Assembly (NCBI GenBank): GCA_033816765.1
Contig: CM066288.1
Location: 2,480,001 to 2,544,000, forward strand
Direction: 5' to 3'
DNA from: Nothopassalora personata
Lineage: Eukaryota; Ascomycota; Dothideomycetes; Mycosphaerellales; Mycosphaerellaceae
DNA: 64,000 nucleotides
Below, piece after piece: positions 56,500 through 64,000 of this stretch. Under the pieces are notes generated by a model. That model saw only the letters and a list, made by a program, of their open reading frames with translations. It had not been told where the DNA came from and ran no database searches. The position numbers and the translations under genes were made by a program. The first letter of the stretch is position 1. Each line of letters opens with the position of its first letter.

Positions 56500-57841
56500 C
56501 TACGTAGAGTAATAGTAGGCGAGGAGCCCGCGAGCAGCGTGTAAGGCAAGCGCCTTAGTTATCGTCGCGTAGTGACTTAGGTAGGAATGCCTAGTCGGCG
56601 GCGGTAGTGTCGATGTTCTACGCCTATAGGAACTAGGACTACGGTTAGTAGGGTACACGTATACGAGGAACATGCAACTCACGGCGCGGCCGAGTTCGAA
56701 TAGCCCATTGAGGGCGCGGTTCTACTCCTACTAGAGCGCGAGGGCTACGGCGGCGGGGGCGGCGGCAGTGCTAGCGGCGGTAGAGGCACGTATACGGGTT
56801 TCCCCGGCACGCTTATGCTTATAGGCATTAAACTGCCTAATAGCCTATAGAAAGGGTTAGCCGAAGTATAGGAGACGTACTAGAGCCCCCCCCCCGAGTA
56901 GTATGTTACGGAACAGTGTTATCGGTGCAAATGGTTGGACAACGGAGCAGGAAACCAGACGAAGCTGCAGACATGGATGCCTGGGGAGTCACGTGACAGA
57001 GCGATCAGGACTGATCGGTCCTGATCACTCTTGATCAGTTGATTAGACTCGCTCAGGGCAGAGCAGGACAGATCACGCCAAGACATGGCACTATATAGAC
57101 GACGCTTCTTTACGAGTAGATAGGAGCCTCGTGCTCAACTCATTTTAAGTATACACCATATACTGTTTGGAACCACTACCTTCATAACTGATTGAGACAT
57201 CCCTGCAAAGATCCAAGCCCGAGTTGTGATAACGTACAGCGGTTCCTAACATAGTAGTCGACTCGTAGGAGCGAAGTAGCGACTTACCTCCGTAATGTCG
57301 TTACCTAGCTAGGCACATAGGCGGATCTACTCTACTAGCTCCTACTGCTAGAGGTCTATAGGCGCCTAGCCCATTATAGCCGTAAGGAAGTCGCGCTAGG
57401 AGCGCGCGGCGCGTAGGCGGCTTACTAGCGAGGCGATAGCGTAGCTAGTGTTAGGTACGCACTTGTGTCTATTACGCCTATAGCGGCCGCACTTCTTTAG
57501 GAGCTCGCCGGTAGTAACACTATTATAGTCATCGGCTTCGTCTAGTAAGTGGTTAGTATACAAATCGTAGGCGGCGCGCGTAGAGACTTACCCCTAACGA
57601 AGTATAGGAGGTATTGTATATACATGTTAATTCTCTACGAGAGCTTAGTAGTAGGCGAGGGCGTTAGTAGCTACGAGGGTAATGCTAGTCGCTTACGACT
57701 ACTAGGCGTTCTAGGTACGTTACGTACTAGAGCCGCCTAGCGGCGCTCGTCTTCTAAGGGGCTAGTAGTGCTATCGCTACTAGTGCTACTAGAGGAGGCG
57801 GAGCGGCTAGAGAATAGCAGCGAGGAGGGCACGTTAGACAT
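56500..57841 (-). pseudogene. Element D post-pol region with a possible antisense ORF
   Basis: Between the chromodomain and 3' LTR the minus strand has an ATG at 57839-57841 followed by a Ser-rich start (MSNVPSSLLFSSRSASSSSS). The frame then continues for about 190 codons with stops only as TAG/TAA at Gln-like places, up to the solo LTR, and open sequence follows beyond it. Antisense genes 3' of pol are known in some plant gypsy elements; this is only a candidate. A (TAA)5 run lies at 57843-57857. No domain was recognised. Confidence 0.3.
56904..57251. repeat. Solo LTR (348 bp), not RIPed, inside element D
   Basis: Starts TGTTACGGAACAG and ends GGTTCCTAACA, imperfect inverted ends, with the 5-bp duplication TAGTA on each side (56899-56903 and 57252-57256). 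It is rich in CpA/TpG in contrast to its surroundings. It holds a TATATA box at 57092-57097 and a CACGTG at 56990-56995, which suggests + orientation. No internal region remains, so it arose by LTR-LTR recombination or is a remnant of an element not seen here. Confidence 0.88.
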
Positions 57842-58134
57842 AGTAATAATAATAATAATACTAGCGAGGCGCTTACGATGCGGGTACGGTACGGGTACGT
57901 AGTAGTAGTGTGACGGAAGTGGTGCGCTAGGGAACGTACTAGGTTAGGCTATAGTTTTATGCCCCTAACTAGCTACGTCGGTATAGTAACTAAGCCTTAC
58001 TTACCTACACCTACATAACGATACGTACGTAACCCGCCTATAGGCCGCATAGCAACTATAGTTCTAGAAGTACGTAGGAACCTCTACGTAGTAACTAGCG
58101 AGCTAAGGACAGCTCGTACGGGAGGGGAGGCAAT

Positions 58135-58330
58135 TGTAAGGGGCAGCCTAGTAGCTAACCCTTACATATAGCCTTATATGTAACATACGGTTGCGACCGG
58201 CTACTAAGCCGCACGTGACACGTATACGTACACCTTGCGACGCGCGATACGTCTTTAACAAAAGGTAAGAATTAGTTTATCTACGACTAGTAGGTCGTAG
58301 GCGTACTATACATTGCGACATCCCCTTACA
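58135..58330 (+). repeat. Element D 3' LTR
   Basis: 196 bp, colinear with 51296-51491 and different by transitions only, preceded by a purine tract at 58120-58130 and followed by the CTAAT duplication. Confidence 0.92.
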
Positions 58331-58335
58331 CTAAT

Positions 58336-59640
58336 AGTATCGTTAAGCTAACGCGTATAATTATAATAACGGCGACAAGAGGCATGCTATAACGCTACGT
58401 TCGATACGTTATATCGATAATAAGCAGCTTGTAATTATCCTTAAGTATGTCGACGAGCTTTAGATAAGCCTAGAGTAGATATTTTAGCTCGTTGTCGCTA
58501 TACGTGTTCTTATCTTCGTCCTTACTAACATAGCCGTCGTCGTGCTCTTTACCCTATTGCTTACTCTTAATATAGAAGTTCTTAAGCTCTAGTATCTCGA
58601 ACGTTCGCTCGATAGTCGTACTATAATTAAGCTAGATGTTGCGGAGCTTATTATACTCGTTATAGATGTCTTTTATAATAAATAGATTGTTACTATCCGG
58701 ATTAATAAACTACTCCTTAAGCTAACTACGTACTCGTTTTGGTTCGATGCTAGAGACTCGCGTATTACAAAGGAAAGCAACTACTTCTTGTTTACGAGCT
58801 CGTCAACGATAAAGAGGTAAACTAGATAGATAAACAGCGACATAGTTATAAGACTTAGAGTTATAATATAGGCGCTAGTCTCCGCTAATATAGGTAACGC
58901 CTTCGCCTTTGCGTATGTATCGACCTTACTCTTTCGTGTTTATAGCGACTAGTGTTAGCTTTATTTTATACCCTATGTTATTACTCTACTTCTCTCTTGT
59001 AGTAGCACGCTTGCCCTTCGTACTACTAATATTACGAGTAGGTATACTATTCGTATAGCCTAAGGGGACCTTATAGATCGCGTTACTAATCTTTCTATTA
59101 CTACCGAGTCGTGTAAGTGAATATCTAGCCTACTTCGCGTGTTTATAAGTAGCCTCTTTATACTCTTCGAAGGACGAGTATGTCCGAGCCTCTAGTAGTA
59201 GGGGAAGTCGCGTTATATCGAGCGAAGTATCGCTATCGCTGTCTTTACTAAATCTATAAAAGGACTCGCTATCGTCTTCGTTACTACTGTTACCGACACG
59301 ACGGTAGATATCGTTAATCTAATCTTCGTCGCTGTCGTCGTCGCCGCCTTCGAGGATGTCGTTCGTAAGATCTAGTTCTTCGTAATCGATAGGTACGAAG
59401 ATCGAGCCTCCTAGCGAGGAGTAGCGAAAAGGACGTACTTTGTATGCTCGTTTACGGCGCTCTAATAATGTCGATCGACCTCTATACGTGTTATCGATTA
59501 ATAGCAGTACGAAGTCGTTAATATCGCTGTCTATAGCGTATGTTTAGACTACAATAGCGATAGATTTCGAGGTGTTCACATTAAGGTGACGCTATAGGCG
59601 CGATTTTAGCGAAGTGGGATAACGCAGCTACGGGAGCTGC
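58336..59640 (-). pseudogene. C3 MULE transposase (5' part; 3' part at 49700-51295), RIP-inactivated
   Basis: Minus-strand transposase gene split by element D. The N-terminal acidic and FAR1-like regions lie at about 58850-59560. The catalytic core starts near 58410 and continues across the D insertion at 51295, where the HIN-type motif and C-terminal part lie at 49700-51295. RIP stops occur at positions equivalent to those in C1 and C2. Non-functional. Confidence 0.75.
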
Positions 59641-60037
59641 CGACTGCGCGTAGTTCTTAGATCCCGGCCGCAGTTCTAGGAACAGCCCGGCCGGCGAAAC
59701 TGCGGCCTGGCTTACAAGTGTAGGGTCAAGATCTTCAAAGTTCACTTCACGATAAATAAAATTCTAGTGCACGATAAATAGCAGTGCCGAATAATTACTT
59801 ATTTTATTATCTTTACTAAGAGTACTAATATAGTTTAAAGTATAAAGTCGAGTAGTATAGATTAGTCTCAATAGTAAAGAACTAATATAAGTAGACTCTT
59901 TAAATATTATGGTATCTTTATCTTCTAAGTCTAAAATCTTACTAGAATCTAAAGTAGCTATTATAAAATAAGTTATAATAGGGTTATTAAAACTAGAGTT
60001 TTCTCTAAAATTAATAAATAAGTCTCCAGTTAAGATA

Positions 60038-60210
60038 TAGGGTTAGGGTTAGGGTTAGGGTTAGGGTTAGGGTTAGGGTTAGGGTTAGGGTTAGGGTTAG
60101 GGTTAGGGTTAGGGTTAGGGTTAGGGTTAGGGTTAGGGTTAGGGTTAGGGTTAGGGTTAGGGTTAGGGTTAGGGTTAGGGTTAGGGTTAGGGTTAGGGTT
60201 AGGGTTAGGG
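60038..60210 (+). repeat. Telomere array (TTAGGG)n
   Basis: About 29 uninterrupted hexamers. The G-rich strand runs 5' to 3' toward the right, the orientation of a right-hand chromosome end. It directly follows the degraded ORF with no intervening spacer. Confidence 0.97.
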
Positions 60211-60310
60211 NNNNNNNNNNNNNNNNNNNNNNNNNNNNNNNNNNNNNNNNNNNNNNNNNNNNNNNNNNNNNNNNNNNNNNNNNNNNNNNNNNNNNNNNNN
60301 NNNNNNNNNN
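60211..60310. other. Assembly gap, 100 N
   Basis: Exactly 100 N, the usual placeholder for a gap of unknown size, lying between a terminal telomere array and unrelated, non-RIPed sequence. Confidence 0.98.
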
Positions 60311-60316
60311 AAGCAA

Positions 60317-62317
60317 ATGCCGCGCCTCAAGCCTGAGATTGACACGCTTAAGAAGGCCACCTCCAGGACTGTTGTTGATGATGACCTAATCCAGAAGGTA
60401 GCTGAAATGAGCATACGTGCATACCAGCGCGGTCGCGTCGCGGACGCGGGTGCCTTCTACCCGAGCGAGAATCAACGCTCTATGCAACCGGAGAGGCACG
60501 ACCCAGACACTGAACTGCAGGTTTACGCAATGCAGCGTCCCCCATCGCAAAATCGCGAACAGTCCAAAGCGATGGATGGTTGTTGCTACAACTGTGGCAG
60601 TTCGAAGCACCAGGCCAGCAATTGTGGGGCGATGAGGTCCTTAATATCCCGGGGCTACGTATACCTCGCCCCGAACAACTGGTGGTATCTAGGGAAAGAA
60701 GGCGATCCACGTCCCACCAAGTTCAACTTTCGGAGGGACTACAGCAAACCGAAACTGCTCTGCATGCTCCCTCTGCTCGAAGAACATTATGGACCGATCG
60801 AGTTTGACAACCAGTATGAGATTCCCGCACTGCGTAAGCAATGGATGGGTAGGGACTACGCTGGGGTGACTAAGGTCACGCCTCCTGATCATTCTAAGCC
60901 CCCTCCTAACTTCAGGCATTTAATGGAGTATGGCCCTCAGGACGCGCGGTCTGGCCAAAAGGAGAAGGCTGCTGGGACATATTGGGTCTCATTCGGAGAA
61001 AGTGAAGCGGAGCAAGCAACCGACTTGGGCGAGCTTGACGAGGTATCTGCCTATCCTGTGCAGTCTGACAAAGTGAAAGGGAAGGCACCCGTAGGTATTC
61101 TGAAGAATCCGTACCCGAGGACCCGGTCCTCAGCCCAGGATCTGCGAGCCCGAGCTGAGGCTGCTGAGAAAGTTCGCCTGCAATTGGAACAGGAGATCCG
61201 GCAAGCTGAGATTGACCAGCAGGAGGTTGAAATGATTGACGAAGTCAGTGCTCAAATGAGCGAAACTCAGTCATCAGCTGGATCCGGGGTAACCCTAGGA
61301 AGGGGAAGTGATGCCCAAGTGAACAGACCAGGGAACGATGCTAACAAAGGACTGCCTAAGGATATGCCTGTTGGTCCCGTGAACGCCCCCTTCGCACAAA
61401 GGAAGCGTATGCAGAATGCCAAGACTATGAGGATTGACAACTACGTCCGACAGTATGGTTCAGCTGGTGATGGCCCGGTTACAAAGGAAGAGGGTATCAT
61501 CTACTGGATTGATCAGATCCTCCAGACAACGTTTCCCAGTGTGAACGCCCAAGATTGGTTTCGATATGGTCGCTGGTTCGAGGCTGCCCTCTTCGGTCGC
61601 GTTGCTAACACCCCCGCTCTTCAGGAGAAGCTCGCTACAGTGCGACGTCTTGCAGGAAAGGACCCTGAGGTTCGCACTGGACAAGTGGTCACCTGTGAAG
61701 ATGAACCTGAGTATAATGAGGAGGTCTTCCGCGAAGATGGTCAGGCCCAGTATGTCGGAGTGTATTCAACCATGCTTTGCTCCAAGGGTGCGGTCCCTGC
61801 TGCTGAGCTATATGAGGATGTTGAGAAGATCGGGCTCTCTAGTGTCCTTGACAACTTTGCTATGGTCCCTAGTCCTTGGGTAGTAGCGGAATTTGGGACG
61901 AACAAGAACCAGATCAGGTGCCTAATTGATGAGGGTTCCGAGGTGAATATCATCGGCCAGAGGAACGCTCATAGGTTTGGGTTACCAGTAATGTCGAGTG
62001 CTCAGCTTGCCTTTCGAGGTGCTGGAGGGCGGGCCCAGTTCAAAGGTGTTGTGGGCAATTTGGATGTTTGGGTATTTGGGGTTCACTGCCAAGTGGACAT
62101 GTTCATCTCCTCGGATCCAAACTCGCCAACAATCCTAGGACGTCCGTGGGCCCGCAAGGTGCGGCTCACTGCCCGTAACTGCGATGATGGTTCATGGGAG
62201 GGGACTATTGCCAGCCGCAAAGGTGAAAGTGTCATGTTTACTGCCCTAGTTGGCTCGGACAGGTGCAAAACCCTTCAGGAACTATTGAAAGCGTCGGGAA
62301 ATGGAATGGTGGGTTGA
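60317..62317 (+). CDS. Element H gag-protease (5' end lost in gap)
   Basis: 666 residues from the first ATG, but the frame is open back to the gap edge (60311), so the true start is probably missing. A canonical zinc knuckle C-X2-C-X4-H-X4-C (CYNCGSSKHQASNC) is at residues 90-103. A charged helical region lies near 275-310. An aspartic protease is near 530-640: IDEGSEVNII, with the catalytic Asp at about 537 in a D-E-G-S context rather than the common D-T/S-G, and a flap/C-terminal motif PTILGRPWARKV near 606-620. Protease is thus fused to gag, unlike element E where it is in the pol frame. The frame ends at TGA 62315-62317 inside the frameshift stem. Confidence 0.9.
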   Translation: MPRLKPEIDTLKKATSRTVVDDDLIQKVAEMSIRAYQRGRVADAGAFYPSENQRSMQPERHDPDTELQVYAMQRPPSQNREQSKAMDGCCYNCGSSKHQASNCGAMRSLISRGYVYLAPNNWWYLGKEGDPRPTKFNFRRDYSKPKLLCMLPLLEEHYGPIEFDNQYEIPALRKQWMGRDYAGVTKVTPPDHSKPPPNFRHLMEYGPQDARSGQKEKAAGTYWVSFGESEAEQATDLGELDEVSAYPVQSDKVKGKAPVGILKNPYPRTRSSAQDLRARAEAAEKVRLQLEQEIRQAEIDQQEVEMIDEVSAQMSETQSSAGSGVTLGRGSDAQVNRPGNDANKGLPKDMPVGPVNAPFAQRKRMQNAKTMRIDNYVRQYGSAGDGPVTKEEGIIYWIDQILQTTFPSVNAQDWFRYGRWFEAALFGRVANTPALQEKLATVRRLAGKDPEVRTGQVVTCEDEPEYNEEVFREDGQAQYVGVYSTMLCSKGAVPAAELYEDVEKIGLSSVLDNFAMVPSPWVVAEFGTNKNQIRCLIDEGSEVNIIGQRNAHRFGLPVMSSAQLAFRGAGGRAQFKGVVGNLDVWVFGVHCQVDMFISSDPNSPTILGRPWARKVRLTARNCDDGSWEGTIASRKGESVMFTALVGSDRCKTLQELLKASGNGMVG

Positions 62318-64000
62318 GTTACGGCGCTCAACCCACCGATTTGCTAAAGCCGGGTTTGACAAAATCAGTGAGGTTCTCGCACTATCTCGGAGAAACCTCG
62401 GACTTTGATTTGCCGGTCCCGGGACCGGTAAATAGCTATAGTGAGGAAAACGGATACGACCACGACACGACGCATCTGCAGGAACCCGGCAAGGCTCTAA
62501 CGCCTAGCAACCATTCAGCTCACTTATTGGGATTGCTTAGGACTGCTGTAGCAAAGGAACGAGTTGCAGAAATTGGAACAGGCGCGTTTGAGGGAGATTC
62601 TATTGCTAACGTTTATTCAGTTCAAGGGGACTGGCCCTCCGAGATCCTGAGACAATCTGCATTGAATGCTCAGGCACGGAAGCAACAAGCAGGCCTACAT
62701 ATAGCTAACATTAGGATGCCGCAGGTCTTCACGATGTACAAGCGTAAGGCGGACAAGAAAAAGCCAGTGGACGCGAGCGTTCACGAACGCCCAGAATCAC
62801 GAGTTGAGGGAGATATGGAATGGAAGCGCAGGGCACTGTACCTGGAATCCAAGATGCCTGAAGGACAAGGTCCGTTTGATGGGAAGTACTTGACTAAGAA
62901 ATTCTCAAGTATTGAGCGAGGTAGCCGGATCACTCCAGAACGACTTACCTCAATCAAGGTTGGCATCAAGCTATTGCCAATGGAAAGGGCCTTATTCGAT
63001 GAGATGCTCTACAACCGGGAGGCAGTCCTCGCTTGGGATTTCAGTCACATGAGGCAAATTAGGCACGACGTCGTGCCACCTCAGAAGATCAACACGGTCC
63101 CTCATAGGCCATGGCAGGCACGCCCTATCCGGTTGCACCCAAGTCTTAGGGCAATTGTTGAGCGCATGATTAGAGCCCGGATCAAGAATAACATCCTAGA
63201 ATACTCACAAGGGGCTTATTCCAATAGCTGGTTCCTGGTCGCAAAGAAGGTTGATGCCTCTGGAAGCGATGTGCCATATCGGTTGATCAACTCAGCTGTG
63301 CTCCTGAATGAGGTTACTATGCGCGATGCTAACATTCCACCGGACACGGATAGCTTCTCAGAGGATTTTGCCGGGTGCCGAGTCGCTTCACTTGTGGACC
63401 TGTTTTCAGGTTATGATCAGATTACTTTGGATGAGTCCTGCCGGGACTTAACAGCCTTCATGACCCCTCTTGGCCTAGTACGCAACACGACTCTGCCTCA
63501 AGGAGCTACCAATTCAGTTGCTCAGTTCGTGCGTGCGGTAACAAAGATTCTGCTTGATCATATCTCGCATCGAGCGAAGCCGTTTCTCGATGACATCGGT
63601 ATTAAGGGACCAACTGAGGACTATGGGAATGCCGAACTAGAGCCTGGGTTGAGAAAATGGGTCGTTGAGCACATCGTTTCCCTGGATCTGGTTCTTGCTG
63701 ACCTGGAAAGAGCTGGTGCGGTAGTTGCTGGAGGCAAATCCCAATGGTTATACGAAAAGCTCAAGATTGTTGGGTACGTTACTGGCCCGGATGGTCGCTA
63801 TCCTGACCCAAAGGTTGTGGCCAAGATCCTGGATTGGCCTACGCCTACCTGTATCAAGGAGGTCCGCACCTATGTGGGGCTGTGTGTGTACTTCCGGATA
63901 TGGATTCCCTGGTTCGTTATCATCGCTCGACCGATGTACAAACTGCTGAAGAAGGACGCCGAGTTCACCTGGACAGAAAATGAGCAGTTCTCAAAAGAAG
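62227..64000 (+). CDS. Element H pol: reverse transcriptase (continues past window)
   Basis: Open in the -1 frame relative to gag from 62227 (after TGA 62224-62226) to the window end, 591 codons with no stop. About 190 residues of linker precede the RT. RT motifs: KPWQARPIRL-like PHRPWQARPIRL near 63103-63135, SNSWFLVAKKVD near 63220, YRLINSA near 63279, SLVDLFSGYDQITLD near 63390-63435, LPQGATNSVAQFV near 63496 and FLDDIGIKG near 63586-63612, with both catalytic Asp present. VGYVTGPDGRYPDPKVVAKI and the start of the connection follow. RNase H and integrase should lie beyond 64000. Expression is expected as a gag-pol fusion by frameshifting. Confidence 0.92.
62296..62337 (+). promoter_or_regulatory. 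Element H -1 frameshift signal (GGGAAAT plus 11-bp stem)
   Basis: In gag phase the site is TCG GGA AAT: heptamer G GGA AAT at 62296-62302, fitting X XXY YYZ. A 5-nt spacer follows, then a perfect 11-bp stem GGTGGGTTGAG/CTCAACCCACC (62308-62318 with 62327-62337) with an 8-nt loop. The gag TGA lies in the 5' arm. Reading GGG AAA enters pol without a stop. Confidence 0.88.

Larger units (their letters stand above)
51296..58330 (+). mobile_element. Element D: full-length Ty3/gypsy chromovirus, RIPed
   Basis: 7035 bp with 196-bp LTRs (51296-51491 and 58135-58330) and a perfect target duplication CTAAT (51291-51295 and 58331-58335). The empty site is visible in MULE C2 at 39294-39298. Gag, -1 frame pol with chromodomain, a 1.7-kb post-pol region and a polypurine tract (GGGAGGGGAGG, 58120-58130) lie in order. 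A 348-bp solo LTR was later inserted within it. RIP stops are fewer per kb than in element A. Confidence 0.92.
49237..59788 (-). mobile_element. MULE C3: full-length copy, split by element D
   Basis: Segments 49237-51295 and 58336-59788 total exactly 3512 bp, matching C1 and C2. It is flanked by a perfect 10-bp duplication GAATAATTAC (49227-49236 and 59789-59798); an 8-bp reading, AATAATTA with CGG/CCG ends, is equally possible because of base sharing. It inserted into the telomere-abutting ORF. It is the least base-changed copy at its GGCGTTGC end. Confidence 0.92.
47300..60037 (-). pseudogene. Telomere-abutting degraded ORF, possibly telomere-linked helicase related
   Basis: Minus-strand frame starting directly at the telomere array (60037 down to 59789), interrupted by MULE C3 and resuming in the same frame at 49226 down to about 47305. 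Joining through one 10-bp duplication keeps the frame. Visible features: GKAITLLKFRNTSLGTLRDI near 48700; the region YGHLITYII…IED.LAGHSTLIANTYYAREV near 48150-48350; an acidic/Ser/Thr-rich stretch; and a basic C-terminus (PKKIKRGPKGGRPKKG) near 47311-47360. A few RIP-type stops and a frame shift near 47600 break it. The GHS…YAR block resembles a tyrosine-recombinase-like region that I recall preceding the RecQ domain in fungal telomere-linked helicases; no helicase motif is present here. The 5' end is cut off by telomere repeats. Confidence 0.5.
60311..64000 (+). mobile_element. Element H: Ty3/gypsy element, not RIPed, partial
   Basis: Gag-protease and pol of a gypsy element on the + strand, cut by the gap at the left and the window edge at the right. 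Balanced composition and open frames show it has escaped RIP. Its RT and protease motifs differ from those of A, B, D and E, so it is a separate lineage. No LTR is in view. Confidence 0.88.

Noticed and set aside
56881..56896. C-run before the solo LTR as a polypurine tract of that LTR
   Set aside because: It lies outside the TAGTA duplication, so it belongs to element D; D's own tract is at 58120-58130.
60011..60316. Open frames through the telomere array and the N gap (Leu-Thr repeats)
   Set aside because: These are translations of TTAGGG repeats or of N; not genes.
60569..60710. Minus-strand frames opposite element H gag
   Set aside because: Shadows of the intact + strand gag-protease frame.

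Overview
The window looks like a subtelomeric, transposon-filled AT-rich block from a filamentous ascomycete (Pezizomycotina; species not identifiable from sequence alone). The evidence is a TTAGGG telomere array, nested Ty3/gypsy LTR retrotransposons with chromodomains, three Mutator-like (MULE) transposon copies, and mutation of nearly every repeat in the pattern of repeat-induced point mutation (RIP): CpA/TpG almost absent, CAA/CAG codons turned into TAA/TAG, G-to-A changes at catalytic codons, and length preserved. No ordinary host gene is intact in the window.

Layout. 1-6136: tail of a degraded + strand ORF, a tRNA-like sequence, then a RIP-degraded minus-strand gypsy chromovirus (element A). 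6137-15955: a truncated minus-strand copy (B') of a second family, split by a young, non-RIPed chromovirus (element E, 7650-15337) with identical 192-bp LTRs and a 5-bp target duplication (TSD). 15956-26121: very AT-rich decayed DNA containing two inverted copies of an unclassified ~0.8-kb repeat (X). 26122-40751: two full-length 3512-bp MULEs in opposite orientation with a 30-bp spacer; the second is split by full-length chromovirus B (30219-37789), which carries a third X copy. 40762-47300: decayed AT-rich DNA, a truncated third B copy (B'') and degenerate tandem repeats. 47300-60037: a degenerate minus-strand ORF that runs into the telomere repeats. It is split by a third 3512-bp MULE (C3), itself split by chromovirus D (51296-58330), which contains a non-RIPed solo LTR. 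60038-60210: telomere array. 60211-60310: 100 N. 60311-64000: a different, non-RIPed gypsy element (H) truncated at both sides. The telomere array points outward into the gap, so the gap is probably an artificial scaffold join.

How the parts work. E, B, D and H share one expression layout: gag, then pol in the -1 frame, with a slippery heptamer GGGAAAN at the end of gag. A stem-loop follows it in E, H and B; in H it is a perfect 11-bp stem. E, B and D also share a replication signature: 9-11 nt of the LTR are exactly complementary to the stretch just inside the 5' LTR, as in Tf1-type self-priming, and no tRNA-type primer site starting TGG is seen. Insertions into paralogous copies in the same window give internal empty sites, so the nesting order can be read directly. 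All family assignments come from motifs read by eye; no database search was run.
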